Assembly: GCA_011526365.1 (NCBI GenBank)
Contig: WTIO01000021.1
Location: forward strand, 1-64,000
Length of the DNA: 64,000 bases
Origin: Flavobacteriales bacterium
GTDB taxonomy: Bacteria; Bacteroidota; Bacteroidia; Flavobacteriales; Flavobacteriaceae
Direction: 5' to 3'
The notes under the pieces were generated by a model, which ran no database searches, was not told where the DNA came from, and saw nothing but the letters and a program-made list of their open reading frames with translations. Below, piece after piece: positions 45,243 to 54,223 of this stretch (within the stretch, counting starts at the first letter, position 1; each line of letters opens with the position of its first letter). A program made the position numbers and the translations under genes.

Positions 45243-46172
45243 ATGAAAGGTCCATTGTTTTACGCTAAAATCCTCTTGTTCGGAGAGTACGGAATCATTA
45301 AAGATTCTAAAGGTTTATCTATTCCTTACAACTACTATCGGGGTGCCCTCCAGTTTAGTTCGACATTTACACCAGTACAAAAAGAATCAAACGAAAATTT
45401 ACAGCGCTACTTTGAGTACCTTAAAACAGTGCCAACCTCCTTAGTTACCTTTGATTTAAACCGCTTCGAAAAGGATCTTAAAGACGGTTTGTATTTTGAT
45501 AGTAGTATTCCACAAGGCTATGGTGTGGGGAGTAGTGGTGCTTTGGTAGCCTCAGTTTACGAGCGCTATGCACAAGAAAAAATCACTGTACTCGAAAACC
45601 TCACCAAAGATAAGTTACAGCAGTTAAAAGCCATTTTTGCTACCATGGAGTCCTTTTTTCACGGGAAATCTTCGGGTTTAGACCCCTTAAACAGCTATTT
45701 GAGTTTACCACTGCTTATCAACTCCAAGGAGCATATTGAGCCCACGGGAATCCCTTCACAAAATCCCGAAGGAAAAGGGGCAGTATTTTTGTTGGATAGT
45801 GGTGCCACGGGCGAAACTGCACCCATGGTGGAAATTTTTATGGAGAACATGAAAAAGGCCAGTTTTAGCCGTATGATGCAGGAGCAATTTACACGCTACA
45901 CCGATGCTTGTGTTGAGGATTTTTTGAGTGCCGATTTTAAAGGCCTGTTTCAAAATGTAAAAGCCCTGTCGCGTTTGGTGTTAAAAAACTTCAAGCCGAT
46001 GATCCCTCAGCAATTCCAGTCGCTATGGGAAAGAGGTATTGAAACCAATTCTTACTTTTTAAAGCTCTGTGGCTCTGGAGGCGGTGGGTACATTCTCGGG
46101 TTTACTCCCGACTTGGAAAAAGCCCGAAAAGAATTGCACAACTTTGATCTTGAAGTGGTGTACTATCTATAA
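45243..46172 (+). CDS. Mevalonate kinase-type GHMP kinase
   Basis: A 309-residue GHMP kinase. The start MKGPLFYAKILLFGEYGIIKDSKGLSIPYN is the form seen in Bacteroidota mevalonate kinases, and the GHMP phosphate-binding loop is IPQGYGVGSSGALVASVYERY (about residues 96-116). MESFFHGKSSGLDPLNSYLSLPLL matches the mevalonate kinase motif with the catalytic Asp. The C-terminal KLCGSGGGGYILGF completes the fold. It lies 12 bases after mvaD and 9 bases before the prenyltransferase gene. Confidence 0.9.
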   Translation: MKGPLFYAKILLFGEYGIIKDSKGLSIPYNYYRGALQFSSTFTPVQKESNENLQRYFEYLKTVPTSLVTFDLNRFEKDLKDGLYFDSSIPQGYGVGSSGALVASVYERYAQEKITVLENLTKDKLQQLKAIFATMESFFHGKSSGLDPLNSYLSLPLLINSKEHIEPTGIPSQNPEGKGAVFLLDSGATGETAPMVEIFMENMKKASFSRMMQEQFTRYTDACVEDFLSADFKGLFQNVKALSRLVLKNFKPMIPQQFQSLWERGIETNSYFLKLCGSGGGGYILGFTPDLEKARKELHNFDLEVVYYL

Positions 46173-46181
46173 ATAGTAATC

Positions 46182-47063
46182 ATGGCCCTTCCCAAAAAAG
46201 CACAGGGAGTATTGCTTCGGTTTTTTGGGGTATTTAGCCTCATCCGGGGATACAACATTGCAGTGCTCGTTGTTGCGCTATACCTTACTGCACATTATAT
46301 CCTAGCTCCTAATGTGGGGTTGGTGGAACTTTTGTTAGACTTAAATTTATTGTTTTTGGTACTTGCGTCTGCAGCTACAACGGCCTCGGGGTATATCATC
46401 AATAATTTTTTTGACGCTGCAAAAGATCAAATCAATCGCCCTCACAAATATTTATTAGAACACCTAGTATCCCAGCAACAGCAATTGGTGTTGTACTTTA
46501 TTCTCAGTTTAATGGCCTTGTTTTTTGCAGGTTTGGTATCCATTAGAGCTGTACTTTTTTTTGGCGCTTATATTGTTGCTATTGCGCTTTACAGCAGCGT
46601 AATCAAACGCTTGTATTGGTTGAGTAATATTTTTGCAGCCCTTTTAGTGATTTTACCCTTTTTTGCCCTCACCCTCTATTTTCGCAATTTTGAAACGCTT
46701 ATTTTTTTTCATGCCGGCTTTTTGTACGCCCTAATTTTGGTGCGTGATGGTATTAAGGACTTGCAAAATCTAAAGGGCGACTGGTTGCAGCGTTACAGAA
46801 CCATCCCGGTTGTTTTTGGAAGTAGGGTAAGTAAATTTTGGATTAGTGTTGCCATTGTTGTGGCTTCAAGAATGGCTTTTTTGTTGTGGCAGCAGCCCTT
46901 GGGCCTTATGCGTAACTATTTCCTCTTTGCCCTACTGTATTTATTGGTAGTTATAGTTTTATTATGGAGCGCAAACTCACAAAAGGCGTATCTTTGGCTG
47001 CACAACAGTTTAAAACTACTCATACTAATTGGTGTTTGTAGCATCTATTGGATGAACAAATAA
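46182..47063 (+). CDS. UbiA-family prenyltransferase, geranylgeranylglycerol-phosphate-synthase type
   Basis: A 293-residue membrane protein with about eight helices of the UbiA superfamily. The first Asp-rich motif is IINNFFDAAKDQINRPHKYL, with Asn74, Asp78 and Asp82. The second region is LVRDGIKDLQNLKGDWLQRYRTIPVVFG. It transfers a prenyl chain to an acceptor. In Bacteroidota a homologue of the archaeal digeranylgeranylglyceryl phosphate synthase occurs in this position after the mevalonate genes; the acceptor here is not known. It lies 9 bases behind mevalonate kinase, so pathway coupling is plausible. Confidence 0.88.
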   Translation: MALPKKAQGVLLRFFGVFSLIRGYNIAVLVVALYLTAHYILAPNVGLVELLLDLNLLFLVLASAATTASGYIINNFFDAAKDQINRPHKYLLEHLVSQQQQLVLYFILSLMALFFAGLVSIRAVLFFGAYIVAIALYSSVIKRLYWLSNIFAALLVILPFFALTLYFRNFETLIFFHAGFLYALILVRDGIKDLQNLKGDWLQRYRTIPVVFGSRVSKFWISVAIVVASRMAFLLWQQPLGLMRNYFLFALLYLLVVIVLLWSANSQKAYLWLHNSLKLLILIGVCSIYWMNK

Positions 47064-47073
47064 ACAAACCAAT

Positions 47074-47829
47074 TTGAAATCAAAACCCACAAACAAGTCA
47101 AAAAAAACTGCTCCTAAACCTACAGGGGTCCGCCTTAACAAATACCTTTCTAATGCGGGAATATGCTCGCGAAGAGAAGCCGACACTTTTATAGAGCTAG
47201 GAATGGTACAAGTGAATGGCGCCACCGTTACCACTATGGGGTTCCGAGTTCAACCAGGAGACGAAGTGCGTTATGATGGACAGCGCATAGGTGCACAGAA
47301 AAAAGTATATGTTCTCTTGAACAAACCCAAAGGCTTTGTGGCAACTCATCAAGGGGGAAAAATCAAACGTTCCATACAAGAATTGCTCACACAAGCTGCG
47401 CCGCATGCTGTTCCTGCATTTGGTGAAATGGGACGCCAAGCCACGGGACTCTTATTTTGTACCAATGATGAAGACTTGCGAAAAAAAATGCAGCAGTCCA
47501 AAAAAGGGATTCGCATGATTTATCATATTGTATTAGACAAAAGCTTTGCCAAAGGTGATCACTCAAAACTCCTAGAACCTCTGGAGCTTTATGATAGTAC
47601 CTACCAATTGCACAAATTGACAGCTATAGAAGACGGAAAGAAAAACGAAGTAGGCGTAGAGGCTTATAGTATTTCTCCTCAATTGATTGTTAAACTATTT
47701 GCAAAGCACAATTACAAGGTTACACAAATTGATCGTGTGGCATTTGGTGGCTTTACTAAAAAAGACTTACCCCGTGGGAATTGGCGACCACTAAAAGAAA
47801 ATGAGGTGAATTTCCTCAGGATGCTTTAA
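47074..47829 (+). CDS. RsuA/RluB-like pseudouridine synthase lacking the catalytic aspartate
   Basis: A 251-residue protein with an N-terminal S4 RNA-binding domain (about 18-65; VRLNKYLSNAGICSRREADTFIELGMVQVNG) and a pseudouridine-synthase domain (VYVLLNKPKGFVATH, GLLFCTNDEDLRKKM, YHIVLDK, KKDLPRGNWRPLKENEVNFLRML). The catalytic motif GRLDxxTxGL reads GEMGRQATGL at 117-126, so the nucleophilic Asp is Gly120. The NRIVRR-type RNA-contact region is also eroded (SPQLIVKLFAKHNYK). An inactive paralogue that still binds RNA is likely. Start codon is TTG; no ATG lies before the S4 domain. Confidence 0.88.
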   Translation: MKSKPTNKSKKTAPKPTGVRLNKYLSNAGICSRREADTFIELGMVQVNGATVTTMGFRVQPGDEVRYDGQRIGAQKKVYVLLNKPKGFVATHQGGKIKRSIQELLTQAAPHAVPAFGEMGRQATGLLFCTNDEDLRKKMQQSKKGIRMIYHIVLDKSFAKGDHSKLLEPLELYDSTYQLHKLTAIEDGKKNEVGVEAYSISPQLIVKLFAKHNYKVTQIDRVAFGGFTKKDLPRGNWRPLKENEVNFLRML

Positions 47830-49129
47830 GTCCTTTCTTTTGGACTTCATAAAGCAGTACCAGCAGCACTAAGCCATAGGAACACGCTAGTACCACAGCA
47901 GATTCTTGCACACCATCAAGGCCATAGGCGTGATAGCTGCTAAAGGCAGCAAGTGTCCACACTACAGGGAATCGATAGGTGGTAAGGCTGCCAAAAAATA
48001 GGATGGAAATTAAATACCACGGGTGTACGGTTGTAGCCCCAAAAAAATAGGCGGTTAATACAAGCAACAAAGGGAGTATTAGATTTTTTTGTAATGTTTT
48101 TTTTGCTCTAATACAGTACCACAGGACACCACTTCCAAAAAGTAGCGGAAACAGGACACTCCACCATCCAATAATATTGTAGCCTACCACTTGCCAGCCC
48201 AGCCATCGGACTACATAGTAGGCACTGGCGTTAAATTCAAAGCGATTAAACCACAGGCTGAAGGTATTCCAGTACTTGACCAGCAGCGTGGTTTCCCAAA
48301 ATGGGAACCAACACACTACCAAAGTAGGCAAAAGCCCGAGCAGAAGCCTGAGGAAGCGCCTTTTCCCCAAATAAACAAGCAGAAGGGGAAGTCCTATAAA
48401 GGGCACTATTTTTGTGCCTATTGCCAAGCCTAAAAATACTCCCGCCCAAACATCCTTTTTGTGAAGCACCGTTAAGAGTCCCAGCCCCCAAAAAAACAGC
48501 AGTATTCCCTCGTTGTGCAGGTTCCCTGTTAGTTCTATAATTACCAGTGGGTTGAGGTAGTACCATCCAATGGAAATTGTGGGTTGTTGCAGTTTTTTTA
48601 ACAATTGTAGTCCCACAACAAACACTCCCAGTTCAAAGAGGATATAATGCAGGCGAAGCCCAACTAACTGCTGTGCTACAGCGGTCCCGCCCCAATAGCT
48701 TACCCATTTAAACAGGAATTGGCTTATGGGGGGATAAATGGACGGGTAACTTTGGTGTAAATTGCCCATTTGTTCGTAGAGGTAAGGTGCAGTGGGAAAC
48801 AGTTGTGGGGTGTATATTGTTTGCGGACTGAAGATAAAGGGGTTGATATTTAGCAATTGTATAGCACCATCCCACAAGTAGCGATAGCTGTCGGGGGAGA
48901 GCTGCGGGCTGTGTCCAAAAAATAAAAGCCGAAAAACGAGGCCTATTACTAAAATATGTTGCCATTTGGCACTATTTTTTTGAATCAAAACATAGCCTAA
49001 GGCTGCGGTTCCAAAAGCTAAAAAAAGGGAGGTGCTATCGTAACGCTCTATCCCTGCTGCAAGCTTCAAATAAGCGAGAGAAGCGAGTGTAAGCCCCAAG
49101 ATCAAAACTATATTTTGCTTTGTCCTCAT
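47816..49129 (-). CDS. Membrane glycosyltransferase, polyprenol-phosphate-mannose-dependent type (GT-C/GT87-like)
   Basis: A 437-residue integral membrane protein with about eleven helices and a large loop after the first two (HSPQLSPDSYRYLWDGAIQLL, about 71-91, with an acidic pair typical of GT-C enzymes). NPFIFSPQTIYTPQLFPTAPYLYEQMGNLHQSYPSIYPPISQFLF resembles the mannosyltransferase family that uses lipid-linked sugar donors. It is the last gene of a five-gene minus-strand operon, joined by an ATGA overlap to the GT2 gene. It probably adds a sugar outside the inner membrane; the acceptor is unknown. Confidence 0.8.
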   Translation of the reverse strand: MRTKQNIVLILGLTLASLAYLKLAAGIERYDSTSLFLAFGTAALGYVLIQKNSAKWQHILVIGLVFRLLFFGHSPQLSPDSYRYLWDGAIQLLNINPFIFSPQTIYTPQLFPTAPYLYEQMGNLHQSYPSIYPPISQFLFKWVSYWGGTAVAQQLVGLRLHYILFELGVFVVGLQLLKKLQQPTISIGWYYLNPLVIIELTGNLHNEGILLFFWGLGLLTVLHKKDVWAGVFLGLAIGTKIVPFIGLPLLLVYLGKRRFLRLLLGLLPTLVVCWFPFWETTLLVKYWNTFSLWFNRFEFNASAYYVVRWLGWQVVGYNIIGWWSVLFPLLFGSGVLWYCIRAKKTLQKNLILPLLLVLTAYFFGATTVHPWYLISILFFGSLTTYRFPVVWTLAAFSSYHAYGLDGVQESAVVLACSYGLVLLVLLYEVQKKGLKAS

Positions 49130-50625
49130 AAGGCTTTTTCGGGATTACGCGCAAGGTAAATGTGTACAAACAATCCCCACAGTGCCATAAGAAGTAGGGG
49201 AAGCATACTTAAATTACTCAAGGACCATTGGCTTAGGCAATACAATAGCCCAGCGATAATGTAGGCAGTTAACAGTATTTCAACTCGCAATTCACGGAGG
49301 GGCAGGGGGTGAATATAGGCGTGTTGTTGCGGGGTTTTGGTGTTGAGGTTAAACTTGGGTGTACGAATAAATGGGGAATGGGCTCTCCGATGCCCCAGCC
49401 ACACAGCTTTAGCGTTATAGGCTGAAAAGCCCATAATTATAGCGTAAAATTGAATAAAATGAAGGGTGTAGTCCAGCAGTTGTTTGGGTTGAAAGGGACG
49501 CTTGTTGTGGTACACAGGCCAATACATAAAAAAGAGGAGGAAGGTACTGACGAAAAAAGTGGACAACACTTTGAAAAAGCTGCGAAATTCTGGAAAATGG
49601 TGTTGGATGACTGTTACAGGAACGCTGAGCAGCACCAAGGCCAGTATGGGAAGGTGCATACTACTGCCCAACAAATGAAAACTGGCATAGCGTTTTTGTT
49701 TTTTTGTGAGTTGTTTCGATTGTACAATTTTCCCAAAGAGTTTTTGAAAGTTTTCTGCACCTCCTTTATTCCACCGGAACTGTTGCGATCGCAAAGCAGC
49801 GATGGTTACTGGAAGTTCTGCTGGGGTAACTACATTTTCTAAAAATTTAAATTTCCATCCCTTCATTTGTGCGCGTATGCTGAGGTCTAAATCTTCTGCC
49901 AGGGTATCACTTTCCCAATTGCCAGCATCTAAAATGCAGCACTTCCGCCAAATACCTGCGGTACCGTTAAAGGCCATCAAATGCTGTTGGGCGTACCGCC
50001 CTTTTTGTTCCATTAAAAAATGAATGTCTAGCGCAAAGCCCATCACTTTTGTAAGTATGGATTGCTTTCTGTTAAGGTGCCCCCAGCGGGTTTGTACCAG
50101 CCCAATTTCTTTTGAGGTAAAATGGGGTACTGTTTGAAGCAACCAGTCTTTTTGTGGAATAAAATCAGCATCAAAAATGGCTATAAGCTCCCCTTCAGCC
50201 TGTTGAAGTCCGTGTTTTAGTGCGCCAGCCTTAAATCCTTTGCGGTTGGAACGCTGCAATAAACGGATAGGGCATCCTTTTTCTTGGTAGTGGGCTACTA
50301 AGTTTTGAGTGGTTTTAAGTGCCGCTCCAGAGGAATCATCCAGTACTTGTACCTCTAATTTATCCTTGGGATAGGACAGTTGCATTACGGCTTCTAATAA
50401 ACGTGCTACCACATAGGGTTCGTTGTAGAGGGGGAGTTGAATTGTTACCTTGGGGAGCTCCGTATTTGCAAGGGGTGTTTTCTCAGGTTTTGCCGCTGCT
50501 TTTGCTGCCCAAGCCAAACGTCCTTGATAGAGGCAGAATATAAAAATCCACAAAAGGCTAAAAGCGTATAATAGTAGGACTAGTGCTACCAGTAGCTGTT
50601 CGGCCCAATACAGAAAAAGTGTCAT
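49126..50625 (-). CDS. Family 2 glycosyltransferase, cellulose-synthase-like membrane protein
   Basis: A 499-residue processive-type GT2. One or two N-terminal helices (about 8-30), then the soluble GT-A domain with VTIQLPLYNEPYVVARLLEAV, VQVLDDSSGAALKT, LIAIFDADFIPQKDWL (DxD) and SDTLAEDLDLSIRAQMKGWKF (ED of the active site) and LRSQQFRWNKGG (the QxxRW motif). Four C-terminal helices follow. The combination is that of cellulose-synthase-like or ceramide-glucosyltransferase-like enzymes. The ATG at 50625 gives a four-base overlap with the gene upstream (stop at 50622). The acceptor is unknown; a lipid is plausible. Confidence 0.88.
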   Translation of the reverse strand: MTLFLYWAEQLLVALVLLLYAFSLLWIFIFCLYQGRLAWAAKAAAKPEKTPLANTELPKVTIQLPLYNEPYVVARLLEAVMQLSYPKDKLEVQVLDDSSGAALKTTQNLVAHYQEKGCPIRLLQRSNRKGFKAGALKHGLQQAEGELIAIFDADFIPQKDWLLQTVPHFTSKEIGLVQTRWGHLNRKQSILTKVMGFALDIHFLMEQKGRYAQQHLMAFNGTAGIWRKCCILDAGNWESDTLAEDLDLSIRAQMKGWKFKFLENVVTPAELPVTIAALRSQQFRWNKGGAENFQKLFGKIVQSKQLTKKQKRYASFHLLGSSMHLPILALVLLSVPVTVIQHHFPEFRSFFKVLSTFFVSTFLLFFMYWPVYHNKRPFQPKQLLDYTLHFIQFYAIIMGFSAYNAKAVWLGHRRAHSPFIRTPKFNLNTKTPQQHAYIHPLPLRELRVEILLTAYIIAGLLYCLSQWSLSNLSMLPLLLMALWGLFVHIYLARNPEKAL

Positions 50626-51317
50626 TTTACTACTACAGATTTTGCAATCCAATACAGGATTTTAATTCCTGCTAAGATAGTGCCTTTGACTGTTCCCGAC
50701 ACTTTGGAGGTACCTATTCGCGCTTTGTAGCGTACTGGAATTTCTGCGTAGGGCAACTTGCGTTGTAAGATTTTTAGTTGCATTTCTACAGTCCAGCCGT
50801 AGGTTTTGTCCTTCATGTTAAGTGCTAGTAAGGTTTTCCAGTCAATAGCTCTAAAGGGTCCCAAGTCAGTAAACCGACTGTTGTAGAGCCAACGCATGAG
50901 TAGCGTGGCCAGGGCATTCCCAAATTGTTGTTGTGGGGTTAAGGCATTTTTTGTGCGTAAGGCAGCACTGCGGGCGCCGACTACAAACACTGCTTCTTTA
51001 GAAGCGATGGGGGCCACCAGCTTGGGTAATTCTTCGGGATAATCGGAAAAATCACCGTCTAAAAAAACAACTATATCCGGGGGGGTGGCTTTTTTTTCAA
51101 TATACGCCATGGCTTTTAAGCAGGCATGGCCATAGCCTTTTTGAGTTTCTGTAACTACTGTTGCACCATGTTGTTGGGCCACTCCCGAAGTACCATCGGT
51201 AGAGCCATTATCGGACACTACTATTTCTCGTACGCTATTAGGCAGTGCAGTGATTACTTTCCCTATGGCTGCAGCTTCATTAAAGGCAGGAATAATTACA
51301 TCTACAATTGATTTCAC
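50622..51317 (-). CDS. Family 2 glycosyltransferase, DPM1/DPG-synthase-like
   Basis: A 231-residue GT2. Motifs: VIIPAFNEAAAIGKVI (start of the nucleotide fold), IVVSDNGSTDGTSGVA, IVVFLDGDFSDYPEELP (DxD-like), and LRTKNALTPQQQFGNALATLLMRWLY with FTDLGPFRAIDWKTLLALNMKDKTYGWTVEMQLKIL, which mark the dolichyl-phosphate sugar synthases. It probably makes a lipid-linked sugar for the two membrane enzymes encoded behind it. It overlaps its neighbours by four bases on both sides (ATGA), so the three genes are tightly coupled. Confidence 0.88.
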   Translation of the reverse strand: MKSIVDVIIPAFNEAAAIGKVITALPNSVREIVVSDNGSTDGTSGVAQQHGATVVTETQKGYGHACLKAMAYIEKKATPPDIVVFLDGDFSDYPEELPKLVAPIASKEAVFVVGARSAALRTKNALTPQQQFGNALATLLMRWLYNSRFTDLGPFRAIDWKTLLALNMKDKTYGWTVEMQLKILQRKLPYAEIPVRYKARIGTSKVSGTVKGTILAGIKILYWIAKSVVVK

Positions 51318-52849
51318 GCAGTGGTGGTTTTAACGAATGCTTCCAATTTTTGGGTAGCCGTTCGTCCTGCTACAGGTCCATTTTCTAAACGCAGTACTCC
51401 CCGTGGGCAAACACTGGAGCAAATACCGCAACCCACACAGGAGGAACGCACAATATTTTCTCCCTTTTGGGCATAGGCACGCACGTCAATACCCATTTCG
51501 CAATAGGTGGAGCAATTGCCACAGGAAATGCACTGTCCTCCATTAGTAGTAATTCGAAAGCGGGAAAACAGCCGTTGTTGCAGTCCTAAGATGGCTGCCA
51601 TAGGACAGCCAAAACGACACCACACACGACTTCCTAAAAGTGGGTAGAAACCAACACCCAGTACACCAGAAAATACTGCCCCTACACCAAAACCATACCA
51701 GGAGCGCAGTTGATAACTTGAAATTCCAAATAATGGTTCACTGCCGTTCCACCCTCTTAGGCCTACCGCAAAAAGCAACACTATCAACGTGCTATAGGCT
51801 GCGTATTGTGCATCTTTGGGCAGTTGCTTGCCGTAGTACCCTCGTAAAAACAACAATGTACCGCCTAAAAGGACAAGGCTAAAATACCAGAGGTATTGCT
51901 GAGACCATCCCAGTGCATTGTCTGCAGCAGCTGTATAGGTCCACAGTACTGCGAGTGTAGTTACACAAACGAAAACCAAAACCGCGTGAATCATCCAACG
52001 CTCAAATTTCCAAACACTTATTTTAGTACTTGACAGTTGGCGAAAAGGATCCCCAGCAGTTTCTGCCAAGGCCCCACAGCCACAAACCCAAGAACAATAC
52101 CAACGCTTTCCAAAACGGTAGGTGAGTAGGGGGGAAACCACAAAAATCATCAATACCCCTGACCCCAGCATTAGCTTACCAAGAGTGCCGCCGGAGGCCA
52201 TGGCGTCCAAGTGCCAGTCCTCAAAAAAGTAATAGTTTAGGGGCCACATGTTTTTTAGGTCCTTGGCAAAATAGGGGCTATCTCCGTTGAGTTTGGCCAG
52301 CAGTTCAGGAAGCAAGAACGCAAACCCTAATTGAAAGAAAATATTTGCTCCTGTTTTGATAAGTTGATATCGGTTGCCACGGTATTTCAGCATAAACTTA
52401 AGCCCGAAAATAAGAATGGCAAGGGTGTATAAAGTACCGTATACAAACCATTGGGTGGCAGCTTTTCCATTTAGGGCATAGCTTAGGGGGTCAAAAAAGG
52501 CGATTAGTCCAGTGCTTTGCCCTTGAGAATTGTAGCCCAACACTTCGGGATAGAAATACAAAAGAATGTAAAATGCGGTAAGTACTATACCCAACAACCA
52601 GCCCCAAAGTCCTTTGTTGGTTAATGGATTAAACCAAACCCCATCATTTTTAATTCCAGCTACAGTGCCCTGATACTGCCCCAAGCTAAACAATCCACCA
52701 CCTACTAACATCGCTAGTAATGCAGTCCAAAACCAAAAGGGCGACTGTGCTGCAGTGGTGCCAAGTTGCAAAACAAGGAGTGCAATTCCCCCTAAGCCTA
52801 AAAAAAGGCCTGCGTTTCGTGTTACTGTATATGCTCTTTTTTTACTCAT
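51314..52849 (-). CDS. NapH/NosR-like membrane 4Fe-4S polyferredoxin
   Basis: A 511-residue inner-membrane protein with about eleven helices. Two Cys-rich patches typical of NapH/NosR/RdxA membrane ferredoxins are seen: WYCSWVCGCGALAE and WCRFGCPMAAILG. Two 4Fe-4S motifs follow at the C-terminus: CISCGNCSTYCEMGI and CVGCGICSSVCPRG. It would move electrons between a quinol or flavoprotein and an acceptor outside the membrane. It is coupled by four-base overlaps to an FAD oxidoreductase and to the glycosyltransferases, an odd combination. The partner is unknown; a link to arsenic chemistry is inference from position. Confidence 0.9.
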   Translation of the reverse strand: MSKKRAYTVTRNAGLFLGLGGIALLVLQLGTTAAQSPFWFWTALLAMLVGGGLFSLGQYQGTVAGIKNDGVWFNPLTNKGLWGWLLGIVLTAFYILLYFYPEVLGYNSQGQSTGLIAFFDPLSYALNGKAATQWFVYGTLYTLAILIFGLKFMLKYRGNRYQLIKTGANIFFQLGFAFLLPELLAKLNGDSPYFAKDLKNMWPLNYYFFEDWHLDAMASGGTLGKLMLGSGVLMIFVVSPLLTYRFGKRWYCSWVCGCGALAETAGDPFRQLSSTKISVWKFERWMIHAVLVFVCVTTLAVLWTYTAAADNALGWSQQYLWYFSLVLLGGTLLFLRGYYGKQLPKDAQYAAYSTLIVLLFAVGLRGWNGSEPLFGISSYQLRSWYGFGVGAVFSGVLGVGFYPLLGSRVWCRFGCPMAAILGLQQRLFSRFRITTNGGQCISCGNCSTYCEMGIDVRAYAQKGENIVRSSCVGCGICSSVCPRGVLRLENGPVAGRTATQKLEAFVKTTTA

Positions 52850-54156
52850 GGTTTTGGTACAAAGGTAGGGTGTTGGGATAAAAATTGCTGTTGAATTTTT
52901 TTTAAATAACGCGGACTAAACTCTGGATCAAAATGTGCCTCCATTAGGTCATTCATCACTTGATGTACAGGTGTTTTAGCTTCTATCCATTGAATGCATT
53001 GGTTTTGGCGAAGGCGTAATCCTAAGGTGCTAAACCCTAAAATACTGCTGGATTTAGAATCATAAGCGATACGAAAGCTACAGTTTTTAGTAGGGTGTTT
53101 CCAAAACCAATGGGTGGTAGTAGCATCTGCTTTGCTAGCAATGCTCCCATAGGTTTGGTATTCGATATCAAAAAATTTAGCCGAATTGAACCAAATCCCT
53201 GGATCGTATTTGATGGGTTTTCCTGCCAGGGTACTTCCTACAGCTGCTCCCATACTTCGCCCAGAGTACCATACCGGTTCTATGGAGTTTCGGCCTTGTG
53301 GGGGCTGTTGGAGTTCGGCACAATCCCCAGCGGCATAAACATCCTTGAGATTGGTTTTTAAATATGCATCTACCAGAATACCCTTATTTACATTAAGCCC
53401 TGAATTTTTAAAAACCTCAATCTGTGGGGTTACCCCTATGGTGACTCCCGCAAATTGCGCCTCGAAACGCAGATCGTCTGTTGTTTTTACAGCAGACAGC
53501 TCCCCTTTGGCGGAACTTTCGAAGGCGGCTACTGTTGTGTCACAATGCACTTCAATACCATGTTGGATAAGATGTTCGGCAACACATTGGGCTTCTTCTT
53601 TGGAGAGTACCTGATCCCAAAAGCGTTGTTCACGAATCAAAAAAATAACTCTTTTCCCCCTGCAATGAAGCATTTCTGCAAGCTCTACACCAATTAAACC
53701 ACCGCCAATGACAACTGCGGTAGCTATGTTAGGCGTAAGGGCTTCAAGCTGTTCTAAATCTTGTTTGTGGTAGAGTCCTTGTACACCTTTGGCCTCCTTT
53801 CCCGGCCAAGTTGCTTTTCGTGGTTCCGAACCTGTAGCCAGTAGTAACTGCCCGTAGGCATAACTTTTTCCTGATGCAGTGTGAAGGGTTTTGGTGGTTG
53901 CTTCTAGCTGCAGCACGCGGTCTTGTACTAGTGTGATATTTTGTTGTTTCCAGAAAGTGGGTTCGTAGGGTTCTAAATGCTCCCATTTCATATGCCCCAT
54001 ATACACATACATGAGTGCCGTGCGTGAAAAAAAATAGGGATGTTCATCGCTTAGTACCACTACGGGTGCTGTTGAATGCTTCCGAAACTCCAATGCTGCA
54101 GTAATTCCAGCCACTCCGTTTCCTATGATTATCAGCGTGTTTGAGGGGTGCTTCAT
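52846..54156 (-). CDS. FAD/NAD(P)-dependent oxidoreductase (NirB/rubredoxin-reductase type)
   Basis: A 436-residue flavoprotein. FAD motif: IIIGNGVAGITAALEFRKH (about 9-27). NAD(P) motif: AVVIGGGLIGVELAEMLHCRGKRVIFL. Closing FAD motif: KDVYAAGDCAEL. MSHMK-like text is YVYMGHMKWEHLEPYEPTFW. It resembles the flavin half of nitrite reductase large subunits and rubredoxin/ferredoxin reductases. It is the first gene of a five-gene operon and overlaps the membrane polyferredoxin gene by four bases, so it likely passes NAD(P)H electrons to that protein. A TAnnTTTG box lies at 54216-54223. Confidence 0.9.
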   Translation of the reverse strand: MKHPSNTLIIIGNGVAGITAALEFRKHSTAPVVVLSDEHPYFFSRTALMYVYMGHMKWEHLEPYEPTFWKQQNITLVQDRVLQLEATTKTLHTASGKSYAYGQLLLATGSEPRKATWPGKEAKGVQGLYHKQDLEQLEALTPNIATAVVIGGGLIGVELAEMLHCRGKRVIFLIREQRFWDQVLSKEEAQCVAEHLIQHGIEVHCDTTVAAFESSAKGELSAVKTTDDLRFEAQFAGVTIGVTPQIEVFKNSGLNVNKGILVDAYLKTNLKDVYAAGDCAELQQPPQGRNSIEPVWYSGRSMGAAVGSTLAGKPIKYDPGIWFNSAKFFDIEYQTYGSIASKADATTTHWFWKHPTKNCSFRIAYDSKSSSILGFSTLGLRLRQNQCIQWIEAKTPVHQVMNDLMEAHFDPEFSPRYLKKIQQQFLSQHPTFVPKP

Positions 54157-54215
54157 CGTCTTCCAAGATAAAATATATTTTGTAGCTGCTGCTATTTTTT
54201 GTATATTTTAAAGAC

Positions 54216-54223
54216 CAAATCTA
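54216..54223 (-). promoter_or_regulatory. TAnnTTTG -7 box upstream of the oxidoreductase/glycosyltransferase operon
   Basis: TAGATTTG on the minus strand, 59 bases before the start codon at 54156. It fits the Bacteroidota -7 consensus. No clear -33 element was found, and the stretch 54157-54471 holds no convincing gene. Confidence 0.4.
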
